From the NCBI GenBank assembly GCA_024234265.1, contig JACKOM010000009.1, positions 26,945-90,944 of the forward strand: a stretch of DNA of 64,000 bases, given 5' to 3'. This document shows, in pieces, positions 50,405 through 58,287 of this stretch. A program made the position numbers and the translations under genes. A model generated the notes under the pieces. The model was not told the DNA's origin. It made no database searches and saw nothing but the letters and a program-made list of their open reading frames with translations. This DNA is from Oceanospirillaceae bacterium (GTDB taxonomy: Bacteria > Pseudomonadota > Gammaproteobacteria > Pseudomonadales > Oceanobacteraceae). Numbering within the stretch: the first letter of the stretch is position 1; each line of letters starts with the position of its first letter.

Positions 50405-53032
50405 TTAAAGATTCGCCTCAGCCCATGCTTTGAACGCAGCCAGCGCATCCGCTATGCCTTCAGGCTTTTTACCACCCGCCTGGGCCATATCCGGTTTACC
50501 GCCACCACGACCATCCACATAAGGTGCGGAAATCGCCACTAAATCACCTGCTTTATATTTGCCAACCAGATCTTTGGTCACACCTGCCAGCAGGGTTACC
50601 TTATCGCCGTCGGCGCTGGCCAACATAATTAATGCTGAACCCAGTTTGTTTTTCAGCTGATCCAGGGTGGTGCGCAATGCATTTACGTCAGCACCTTCGA
50701 GCTGTGCAGCCAGCACTTTAATGCCGTTTTTATCCACTGCACTGCCAGCCAGATCATTACCTGCACTGCTGGCCAGTTTGGCTTTCAGGGCATCCAGATC
50801 TTTTTCTGTCTGACGGGCACGGGCGAAAGAGGCTTCAACCTTTTCAACCACATTGTCGCGGGTACCCTTGACCATGGCAGCAATACTGTTGAGGGAGTTC
50901 TCAATCTGATCCACAAACTGCAGGGCATATTCACCCACCACAGCTTCAATACGGCGCACACCGGCAGCCACACCCGCTTCAGAAACGATACGGATTAAAC
51001 CAATATCACCGGTACGTTTTGCGTGGGTACCGCCACACAGTTCAACGGAGAAATCGTCAGCACCCATGCTCAGCACACGTACATCGGCTTCGTATTTTTC
51101 ACCGAACAGAGCCATTGCGCCTTTTGCTTTAGCAGCGTCCAGGTTCATAAGCACAGTGGTCACTGCGGTATTTGCGCGAATCTGGGCGTTAACCATACGC
51201 TCAACGGTTTTGATTTCATCGGCAGTCATGGCTTCAAAGTGTGCGAAGTCAAAACGCAGACGATCATAGGTCACCAGGGAGCCTTTTTGCTGAACGTGCT
51301 CGCCCAGTACTTTGCGCAGGGCTGCATGCAGCAGGTGAGTTGCTGAGTGGTGCTGGGCAGTGCTCTGACGTTTGGCTTCATCAACCAGCGCAGTCAGGGT
51401 ATCACCTACTTTGATAGCACCTTTTTTCACTTCACCGTGGTGCAGATGATTGCCTTTTTCTTTGGTGGTATCAGTCACCACAAATTCAGCACCGGCGGCC
51501 TGCAGGATACCGGTATCACCGGCCTGACCACCTGACTCACCGTAAAATGCAGTGCCTTCAAGCACAATCACACCCGCCTGACCGGCCTGCAGTGTTTCAA
51601 CTTTTTTACCTTCAGCAACGATAGCAACCACTTTGGCACTGTTACTCAGGGAGTCATAACCCAGGAATTCGGTCTTGCCTTCCAGCTCAACCACGCCGGA
51701 ATAATCCACTTTGAAGTTGCTGGCAGCACGGGCGTTCGCACGTTGCTGTTCCATGCACTTTTCAAAGCCGGCTTCATCAATGCTGAGGTTACGCTCACGA
51801 GCGATATCCGCGGTTAAATCCACTGGGAAACCATAGGTGTCATACAGTTTGAAAACTGTTTCACCGGGAATAATTTCACCTTTTAATTCGGCAATCGCTT
51901 CGTCGAGCAGCTTCATACCCTTATCCAGGGTCTTAGCGAATTGTTCTTCTTCCAGACGCAGGATTTTTTCCACATTACCCTGGTTTTGCTTCAGCTCGGG
52001 ATAGGCATCACCCATCTCTTTTACAAGGGCCGCAACCAGTTTGTGGAAGAACATGTCCGTAGCACCCAGCATATGTCCGTGGCGCAGGGCGCGGCGGATA
52101 ATGCGGCGCAGTACATAACCACGGCCTTCATTGGAAGGCATTACACCGTCACACACCAGGAAGCTGGCGGAGCGGATATGGTCAGCAATGACACGCAAGG
52201 ATTTACTTTCAGCATCTTTAGCGCCGGTAGCCTGCTGGGCAGCAGCGAGCAGATTCTGGAAAAGATCGATTTCATAGTTGGCATGCACATGCTGCATAAC
52301 CGCGGAAATACGTTCCAGACCCATACCGGTATCCACCGAGGGTTTTGGCAGCGGCACCAGATCACCATTGGGCTGGCGGTCGAACTGCATGAAAACGTTG
52401 TTCCAGATTTCGATGAAACGGTCACCGTCTTCTTCAGCGCTGCCCGGTGGGCCGCCCCAGATGTGGTCGCCGTGGTCGTAGAAAATCTCTGTGCAAGGGC
52501 CGCAGGGGCCGGTATCACCCATCTGCCAGAAGTTATCAGAAGCGTAAGGTGCGCCTTTGTTATCGCCGATACGCACGATTTTCTCGGCGGGCACACCCAT
52601 TTCTTTGTTCCAGATTTCGAACGCTTCATCATCGGTGGCGTATACAGTCACCATGAGTTTTTCTTTGGGGATGTTAAGCCACTTCTCAGAGGTCAGAAAC
52701 TCCCAGGCAAAATGAATTGCATCACGCTTGAAATAATCGCCAAAACTGAAGTTACCCAGCATCTCGAAAAAGGTGTGGTGGCGGGCGGTATAACCTACGT
52801 TTTCCAGGTCGTTGTGTTTACCACCGGCACGCACGCAACGCTGACAACTCGCCGCACGGGTGTAAGGACGATCATCACGTCCGAGGAACACATCTTTAAA
52901 CTGGTTCATACCTGCGTTGGTAAACAGCAGGGTTGGGTCATCACCGGGAACCAGGGAGCTGGTCGGCACGACTGTATGGCCTTTGCTTTTGAAGAAATCC
53001 AGGAACGCCTGGCGAATTTCTGCGGTTTTCAT
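50405..53032 (-). CDS. alaS: Alanyl-tRNA synthetase
   Basis: 875 residues. The class II catalytic core starts EIRQAFLDFFKSKGHTVVPT and includes NVGYTARHHTFFEMLGNFSF. The editing domain carries the zinc ligands in HHSATHLLHAALRKVLGEHV and ELCGGTHAKRTGDIG, and the C-terminal oligomerisation domain ends with VDGRGGGKPDMAQAGG. Charges tRNA-Ala and removes Ser or Gly mischarged on it. Confidence 0.97.
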   Translation of the reverse strand: MKTAEIRQAFLDFFKSKGHTVVPTSSLVPGDDPTLLFTNAGMNQFKDVFLGRDDRPYTRAASCQRCVRAGGKHNDLENVGYTARHHTFFEMLGNFSFGDYFKRDAIHFAWEFLTSEKWLNIPKEKLMVTVYATDDEAFEIWNKEMGVPAEKIVRIGDNKGAPYASDNFWQMGDTGPCGPCTEIFYDHGDHIWGGPPGSAEEDGDRFIEIWNNVFMQFDRQPNGDLVPLPKPSVDTGMGLERISAVMQHVHANYEIDLFQNLLAAAQQATGAKDAESKSLRVIADHIRSASFLVCDGVMPSNEGRGYVLRRIIRRALRHGHMLGATDMFFHKLVAALVKEMGDAYPELKQNQGNVEKILRLEEEQFAKTLDKGMKLLDEAIAELKGEIIPGETVFKLYDTYGFPVDLTADIARERNLSIDEAGFEKCMEQQRANARAASNFKVDYSGVVELEGKTEFLGYDSLSNSAKVVAIVAEGKKVETLQAGQAGVIVLEGTAFYGESGGQAGDTGILQAAGAEFVVTDTTKEKGNHLHHGEVKKGAIKVGDTLTALVDEAKRQSTAQHHSATHLLHAALRKVLGEHVQQKGSLVTYDRLRFDFAHFEAMTADEIKTVERMVNAQIRANTAVTTVLMNLDAAKAKGAMALFGEKYEADVRVLSMGADDFSVELCGGTHAKRTGDIGLIRIVSEAGVAAGVRRIEAVVGEYALQFVDQIENSLNSIAAMVKGTRDNVVEKVEASFARARQTEKDLDALKAKLASSAGNDLAGSAVDKNGIKVLAAQLEGADVNALRTTLDQLKNKLGSALIMLASADGDKVTLLAGVTKDLVGKYKAGDLVAISAPYVDGRGGGKPDMAQAGGKKPEGIADALAAFKAWAEANL

Positions 53033-53221
53033 AGGGTATCCGTTTCCGCTTTGCTTTTATTGGCTTGCCAAAAATTTTAGCGGGCTAGTATAGCTATCCT
53101 GTCAACAACATACGAGAGGGGCACACAATGCGGCAGCGGCTTACACTCAATTACAAATTGCCACTGGAACAATACATTAGACACTGCTAAAGTAGCTAAA
53201 ACTAATACAGGAGACATCCCC

Positions 53222-53425
53222 ATGAGCATTGATCGTCTGGTATTCGCCATCGCTGGTGTTTTTATTCTGCTGAGCCTGGCCCTGTCACAACTGCATTCCG
53301 TGAACTGGCTGTGGTTTACCGCATTTGTTGGCGCCAACCTGTTCCAGGCCGCCTTTACAGGTTTCTGCCCGCTGGCCATCATCCTGAAAGCCGTTGGTAT
53401 CAAACCGGGCTGCGCTTTTAACTGA
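53222..53425 (+). CDS. Small DUF2892/YgaP-type membrane protein
   Basis: 67 residues, two membrane helices: MSIDRLVFAIAGVFILLSLA and WLWFTAFVGANLFQAAFTGF, ending CPLAIILKAVGIKPGC. This is the DUF2892 domain, which elsewhere is the tail of the rhodanese YgaP; the conserved Cys is kept, so a link with sulfide or rhodanese chemistry is possible. A GGAGA ribosome site precedes it. Confidence 0.8.
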   Translation: MSIDRLVFAIAGVFILLSLALSQLHSVNWLWFTAFVGANLFQAAFTGFCPLAIILKAVGIKPGCAFN

Positions 53426-53515
53426 TCGGCGAATTGTTGTTTTAAACGCAGCAGCTATTGCGCTGCTGCGTGCATTTCACCATTATCAGCGCCTGAATTT
53501 CCGCGCGCCGATAAT

Positions 53516-53944
53516 ATGAAAAAAGTAGTCCTTGTTATTGCTCTGCTCAGTGCCGTTAGCGGCGTCACCTATTGGCTATGGCCATCCAGCGAAACACCTA
53601 AACCAGCCCTGCACAGCTGGATCAAAAACACCGGTAAAATCATCAAATCCATCGGCCATCAGATATTACCGCAAGGGGATAAATCCACCTTGCCGCCATC
53701 ATCGATGCCCGATCAGGGGCCTTCTGTTGAAAGCACAGGCCCTGCAAAAAATATCAACTGGCATTACACACCCGAGCACGACGCCCCTATTCAGGCCTTA
53801 GGCAGTGACAAACAAATGTTGCCGGACATGTTCAGTAAAAAAGTGCCCGAACCAAAAACCTCGTTAAGCGGAAAGGTACATCTGGATGAGGGCGATAATT
53901 TTGAAGGCGCCGAAGTAGGCGTGGAAATTCCGACCAAGTTATAG
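53516..53944 (+). CDS. Small anchored periplasmic protein, function unknown
   Basis: 142 residues. An N-terminal membrane anchor or signal (KKVVLVIALLSAVSGVTYWL) followed by a Pro/Ser/Lys-rich soluble part with no recognisable fold. First of three small genes in a row (53516, 53953, 54156) before ndh, spaced eight bases or overlapping, so they are probably one operon. Confidence 0.55.
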   Translation: MKKVVLVIALLSAVSGVTYWLWPSSETPKPALHSWIKNTGKIIKSIGHQILPQGDKSTLPPSSMPDQGPSVESTGPAKNINWHYTPEHDAPIQALGSDKQMLPDMFSKKVPEPKTSLSGKVHLDEGDNFEGAEVGVEIPTKL

Positions 53945-53952
53945 GAGGTAAC

Positions 53953-54159
53953 ATGCACGGAATAATTGCGCTTGTGCTGCTGTTCAGTGCTGCATTATTG
54001 ATGGCCGCAAGCGGCGTTGGCCCCTTTGCCAAGGAGCCCTTCAACCGTTACGCCTTACGTATTTCCCGCTTGCCAGCAACGACACAACTGCTGATACGCC
54101 GTGTTTGCCAACTCAGCATTGCCCTCTGCGTGCTCTACTTTTTAGGTTTTATCCGATGA
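53953..54159 (+). CDS. Small two-helix membrane protein, function unknown
   Basis: 68 residues: helices at about 3-20 (IIALVLLFSAALLMAA) and 50-66 (LSIALCVLYFLGF) with a short basic loop containing RISRLPATTQLLIRR. GGAGG lies six bases before the ATG. Its TGA overlaps the next ATG (ATGA). Confidence 0.6.
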   Translation: MHGIIALVLLFSAALLMAASGVGPFAKEPFNRYALRISRLPATTQLLIRRVCQLSIALCVLYFLGFIR

Positions 54160-54530
54160 TAGAAGTGGTTGCCGGTCACCTTGCCTCTGGCCGCTGGCGT
54201 GTCAAACGGGTTGGCGATATACCTGTGCTCAGCCATATCCAGGCATTCAGCCGCCGCGCAGAATTCCGTATCGGCCCAGATCAACTCATCGCCATTGATG
54301 AACAGTCTTTTGCACAACATCCGCAACGCATCCGCCTGACCTTCAGTGACGGCAGTTATTGCATCGCCGATGCACCCACCCAGGATTTACTGCTGTTACG
54401 CGAAATGCTTGACCGCCACGAGGCAGCTCCCATTGCCAGTAACGACCAGAAACCCTGGATTACCGGCATGATTTTAATTTTCAGTGCATGGATTTTATTC
54501 GAGTTGGCAAGACCTTTATTTGACCACTGA
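54156..54530 (+). CDS. Small protein with one C-terminal membrane helix, function unknown
   Basis: 124 residues. A soluble N-terminal region looks all-beta (RWRVKRVGDIPVLSHIQAFS, RIGPDQLIAIDEQ), then a C-terminal anchor WITGMILIFSAWILFELA. The ATGA overlap with the preceding gene supports this start against one 17 codons upstream. Could be a regulator or assembly helper for the neighbour ndh; that is guesswork. Confidence 0.55.
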   Translation: MIEVVAGHLASGRWRVKRVGDIPVLSHIQAFSRRAEFRIGPDQLIAIDEQSFAQHPQRIRLTFSDGSYCIADAPTQDLLLLREMLDRHEAAPIASNDQKPWITGMILIFSAWILFELARPLFDH

Positions 54531-54543
54531 ATACTCCCTTTGG

Positions 54544-54571
54544 GTGACATTATGCCCATGATAGGTATAAT
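54544..54571 (+). promoter_or_regulatory. Sigma-70 promoter of ndh
   Basis: GTGACA (54544-54549), 16-base spacer, TATAAT (54566-54571). The ndh ATG is 31 bases downstream. Confidence 0.6.
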
Positions 54572-54601
54572 CGCGCCCTTTGTTTTAGCGTGAAAATCCC
54601 T

Positions 54602-55906
54602 ATGACAGCCCAGAAAATCGTGATTGTAGGTGGTGGTGCCGGCGGCCTTGAACTGGCAACTCAACTTGGTAACAAACTCGGCAAAAATGGGCTGGCGACC
54701 ATCAAATTGGTGGATGCAAAAAACACCCACCTGTGGAAACCCCTGCTACATGAAGTCGCCACAGGTTCGCTTGATTCCGGTATTGATGAACTCAGTTACC
54801 GCTCCCACGCATACAACCACCATTTCACTTTCCACCTTGGCAAAATGAGTGGCCTGCAGCGCGATAAAAAACAAGTTGTATTAGCCCCCATCCATGATGA
54901 TGCCGGTGCAATGGTGCTGCCGGAGCGCACGCTCTCCTATGACATTCTGATCATGGCCGTCGGCAGCCAGACCAATGATTTTGGCACCCCGGGAGCTGGT
55001 GATAATTGTTATTTCCTGGACAGCCTGGAACAGGCAGCGATTTTCCATAAAAAATTACTCAACACTTATCTGAAAGCCGATAACGAAGCACGCACCCGCG
55101 GGCGCCTCGAATTATCCATCGGCATCGTTGGTGCCGGCGCTACCGGTGTAGAACTCGCAGCCGAGTTGCACAATGCTGCAGAGTTATTATCTGCCTACGG
55201 TTTACGCCATCTGCAACGCGATCAATTAAAAGTGACCGTGATAGAAGCGGGCGAGCGGATTTTACCTGCCCTGCCACACCGTATTTCCCAGGCAGCCCAT
55301 AATGAGCTGACCAAAATCGGCGTGGATGTACGCACCAATACCTTTATCAGTGAAGTGACCGCAGATGGTTTTAATACCAAAGATGGGCAACATATCCATG
55401 CCGATTTAATGGTATGGGCCGCCGGAGTGAAAGCACCGGATTGGATGAAAAACCTCGATGGTCTGGAAACTAACCGCATCAATCAGCTGGTGTGCAAATC
55501 CACATTACAAACCAGCCTGGACGACAATATTTATGCGATTGGTGATTGCTGCCATGTTCTGCAAAAAGATGGCCGCCCTGTGCCACCACGTGCACAATCA
55601 GCCCACCAGATGGCCAGCCATGTGTACAAAAATATTCTGCGCCAGCGTAAAGAAAAAGGCCTGCTGAATTACACCTACCACGACCACGGCTCGTTGATTA
55701 ACCTCTCCCGTTATTCAACCGTGGGCAGTCTGATGGGTAACCTGAATAAGGGCAGCATGATGGTTGAAGGTCGTATTGCACGTATCGTGTATATATCCCT
55801 GTACCGCTTACACCAGATCGCCCTGCACGGTTATTTCAAAACCATTCTGATGTCATTATCCGGACGTATTAACCGGGTTATCCGCCCGCGCCTGAAATTA
55901 CACTAA
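54602..55906 (+). CDS. ndh: Type II NADH:quinone oxidoreductase
   Basis: 434 residues. The FAD site is KIVIVGGGAGGLELATQLG, the NADH site GIVGAGATGVELAAEL, with WAAGVKAP and AIGDCCHVL following. The C-terminal amphipathic helix region attaches it to the membrane. It oxidises NADH and reduces ubiquinone without pumping protons. The ATG at 54602 is preferred to a GTG four codons upstream. Own promoter at 54544. Confidence 0.94.
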   Translation: MTAQKIVIVGGGAGGLELATQLGNKLGKNGLATIKLVDAKNTHLWKPLLHEVATGSLDSGIDELSYRSHAYNHHFTFHLGKMSGLQRDKKQVVLAPIHDDAGAMVLPERTLSYDILIMAVGSQTNDFGTPGAGDNCYFLDSLEQAAIFHKKLLNTYLKADNEARTRGRLELSIGIVGAGATGVELAAELHNAAELLSAYGLRHLQRDQLKVTVIEAGERILPALPHRISQAAHNELTKIGVDVRTNTFISEVTADGFNTKDGQHIHADLMVWAAGVKAPDWMKNLDGLETNRINQLVCKSTLQTSLDDNIYAIGDCCHVLQKDGRPVPPRAQSAHQMASHVYKNILRQRKEKGLLNYTYHDHGSLINLSRYSTVGSLMGNLNKGSMMVEGRIARIVYISLYRLHQIALHGYFKTILMSLSGRINRVIRPRLKLH

Positions 55907-55923
55907 GTGCTGCGTGCTGCGGA

Positions 55924-56412
55924 TTATTCATCATCCGCAGCACACAACGCATATTTAGCCTGCTCGAAACTGTAACCCTTCCCCACCAGGTAACGCAGGG
56001 CTTTATCCCTTGCGCGCAAATCGGCTACAGGTAATTCAAAACGACGCCGCGCCACATCGGCAGCCATGGCGAACCAATCAACTTCCTCTTCTGCTAAAGC
56101 CGCCTGCAACAGAGCATCGGTAATGCCTTTTTCTTTTAGCCCCATGCGGATTTTGGCAAGCCCATCACCACGCTGACATTTAGTGCGAATATACATGCCG
56201 GCAAAACGTAAATCCGATTGCAGACCATCCGTAATCAATTGTTGTAAAACGGCCTGTAATTCCTCAGCAGATTGCGCCCTGTGACTTAATTTACGCTGCA
56301 GCTCCGCCAGGCTGTGCTCACGCCGGGCCAATAAATCCATTGCTGCAAGGCGCAGGGCTTTTTTATCCAACAGATTCTCGGCGGAATTTATTTTGTTATT
56401 TCGGTTAAACAT
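55924..56412 (-). CDS. recX: Regulatory protein RecX
   Basis: 162 residues, three-helix RecX repeats: LAAMDLLARREHSLAELQRK, LQSDLRFAGMYIRTKCQRGD and DKALRYLVGKGYSFEQAKYA. It caps and inhibits RecA filaments. The ATG is only three bases from the end of a MITE fragment, whose terminal repeat gives the Shine-Dalgarno GAGAGG at eight bases spacing. A terminator and the MITE separate it from recA, which normally is co-transcribed. Confidence 0.92.
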   Translation of the reverse strand: MFNRNNKINSAENLLDKKALRLAAMDLLARREHSLAELQRKLSHRAQSAEELQAVLQQLITDGLQSDLRFAGMYIRTKCQRGDGLAKIRMGLKEKGITDALLQAALAEEEVDWFAMAADVARRRFELPVADLRARDKALRYLVGKGYSFEQAKYALCAADDE

Positions 56413-56415
56413 CCA

Positions 56416-56544
56416 GGGAACCTCTCAATAACTCAGTGCCCGTGTCGGCTTTGCAAAATACATCAGATCCAGGCGCAGATTTGCAGGCATAACGGGTTAC
56501 GTCAAAAAGCTGCAACACCTAGCTGGTTTGTTTCGCAAAGCCCC
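56416..56544. mobile_element. MITE fragment between recA and recX
   Basis: 129 bases with about 90% identity to 15368-15500: the same GGGAACCTCT...AATAACTC end, and the identical interior block CGCAGATTTGCAGGCATAAC and GGGTTACGTCAAAAAGCTGC. It ends at GCAAAGCCCC; the other terminal repeat is missing. On the minus strand its outer end runs into the recX start. Confidence 0.75.
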
Positions 56545-56548
56545 AAAA

Positions 56549-56579
56549 TAAAAACTGCGGCCGGAGCCGCAGTTTTTTG
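56549..56579. terminator. Terminator of recA
   Basis: AAAACTGCGGC pairs with GCCGCAGTTTT across CGGA; the minus strand has TTTTTATTTT after it. It lies 17 bases after the recA stop. Confidence 0.85.
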
Positions 56580-56595
56580 TCCATCGCAGGTGAAA

Positions 56596-57636
56596 TTAAT
56601 CTTCCACAGCTTCGGTTTCAGGTTCATCAACATCAGAGGTTTTCAGCGGGCTGATCAGCAGCTGGGCACGCACTGCATTTTCAATTTCTGCAGCAACAGC
56701 TGGGTTATCTTCCAGGAATTTGCAGGCATTCGCTTTACCCTGGCCAATTTTCTCACCGTTGTAGGCATACCAGGCACCGGATTTTTCCACCAGACCGCAT
56801 TTCACACCCAGGTCGATAACCTCCGCACTGCGGTTAATACCCGCACCGTAGGTAATCTGGAATTCTGCCACTTTGAATGGTGGGGAAACTTTGTTTTTCA
56901 CCACTTTCACTTTGGTTTCGTTACCCACCACTTCTTCACCCACTTTCACGGAACCGGTACGGCGGATATCCAAACGCACAGATGCGTAGAATTTCAGGGC
57001 GTTACCACCCGTTGTGGTTTCAGGGTTACCAAACATAACGCCGATTTTCATACGGATCTGGTTGATGAAAATAACCAGACAGTTGGCGTTTTTAACGTTA
57101 GCGGTAATTTTACGCAGGGCCTGGGACATCAGACGGGCCTGCAGACCCATGTGGCTGTCACCCATTTCACCCTCGATTTCGGCCTTTGGTGTTAATGCAG
57201 CAACAGAGTCGACCACAATCACATCCACCGCACCGGAGCGCACCAGGCTATCAACGATTTCCAGGGCCTGCTCACCGGTATCCGGCTGGGAAACCAGCAG
57301 GTTATCCAGGTTTACACCGAGTTTTTCTGCGTACAGTGGGTCAAGCGCGTGCTCCGCATCAACGATAGCCACGGTTTTACCCTGCTTCTGGGCTTCAGCC
57401 ATGGCAGACAAACACAGGGTGGTTTTACCGGAGGATTCAGGGCCATAAATTTCAACAATACGACCATAGGGCAGACCGCCAATCCCGAGGGCGATATCCA
57501 GGGATAAAGAACCTGTACTTACTGAAGGGATAGCCTCGCGGGGTTGCTCGCCCATCTTCATGATGGCGCCTTTACCAAACTGACGTTCGATTTGAGCAAG
57601 GGCTGCGTCCAAGGCTTTTTGGCGATTCTGATCCAT
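56596..57636 (-). CDS. recA: Recombinase RecA
   Basis: 346 residues. Walker A GPESSGKTTL, VIVVDSVAALTPKAEIEGEM, the L2 loop FGNPETTTGGNALKFYAS and an acidic tail EPETEAVED. It forms the filament for homologous recombination and triggers LexA self-cleavage. A LexA box lies 22 bases upstream of the ATG. Confidence 0.98.
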   Translation of the reverse strand: MDQNRQKALDAALAQIERQFGKGAIMKMGEQPREAIPSVSTGSLSLDIALGIGGLPYGRIVEIYGPESSGKTTLCLSAMAEAQKQGKTVAIVDAEHALDPLYAEKLGVNLDNLLVSQPDTGEQALEIVDSLVRSGAVDVIVVDSVAALTPKAEIEGEMGDSHMGLQARLMSQALRKITANVKNANCLVIFINQIRMKIGVMFGNPETTTGGNALKFYASVRLDIRRTGSVKVGEEVVGNETKVKVVKNKVSPPFKVAEFQITYGAGINRSAEVIDLGVKCGLVEKSGAWYAYNGEKIGQGKANACKFLEDNPAVAAEIENAVRAQLLISPLKTSDVDEPETEAVED

Positions 57637-57657
57637 TTTGTTTTTTCCTCAGAAGTA

Positions 57658-57673
57658 CTGTAGATATGAACAG
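57658..57673 (-). promoter_or_regulatory. LexA (SOS) box of recA
   Basis: CTGTAGATATGAACAG on the plus strand (CTGTTCATATCTACAG reversed) fits CTGT-N8-ACAG. Located between the likely -10 region and the ribosome site. Confidence 0.88.
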
Positions 57674-57708
57674 TATTAAAACACAGGTTTTTACAAACCA
57701 CTATAGGT

Positions 57709-58191
57709 TTATACAATATTTTTTTGCATACCCATCAGGGCAACTATAACCGTTTGATAGCGCACCGCTTCGCGATCCCCCTCAAACTGAAAACACTCAC
57801 TGCGCATACGCTCACCATTGGCCCAGGCGAACCACACAGTGCCCACGGGTTTTTCGGCACTGCCCCCATCGGGGCCGGCAATACCCGATACCGCTACCGA
57901 AACCTGAGCACCACTGTTTTGCAAAGCACCGCGGGCCATTTCTTCAACCACCTGACGGGAAACCGCGCCGTACTGGCTGAGTGTTTCTGCCCTCACACCT
58001 AACATACGTTGTTTGGCGGCATTGCTGTAGGTGACAAAACCCGCATCGAAATAAGCGGAGCTGCCGGCAATCGCCGTCATGCTTTGTGCTATCCATCCAC
58101 CGGTACAGGACTCCGCCGTGGCCATCATCAGACCCGCATCTTTAAGCTCCTGCCCCAGGGCACGGGCACGACTGGTTAATTCGTAATCCAT
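57709..58191 (-). CDS. cinA: CinA/PncC-type nicotinamide-nucleotide amidase
   Basis: 160 residues, the C-terminal CinA domain alone. MMATAESCTGGWIAQSMTAI and VAVSGIAGPDGGSAEKPVGT are the signature blocks. It deamidates nicotinamide mononucleotide to the nicotinate form in NAD recycling. The frame runs open for 250 codons further upstream, but that part is antisense to mutS and not protein-like; the ATG 58191 starts the domain directly. Confidence 0.93.
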   Translation of the reverse strand: MDYELTSRARALGQELKDAGLMMATAESCTGGWIAQSMTAIAGSSAYFDAGFVTYSNAAKQRMLGVRAETLSQYGAVSRQVVEEMARGALQNSGAQVSVAVSGIAGPDGGSAEKPVGTVWFAWANGERMRSECFQFEGDREAVRYQTVIVALMGMQKNIV

Positions 58192-58287
58192 AAAATTTCC
58201 GGACTTTTCAAGCCTTACGGTACAGGGGCGAATACCGTACAATCCCGCGTCAATTTTGCCAAATATTATCAGGGGAAAACCGACGTT

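Noticed and set aside
51941..53080. 379-codon open frame on the plus strand
   Set aside because: It is the mirror of alaS, rich in His/Thr/Phe as antisense frames are, and has no ribosome site.
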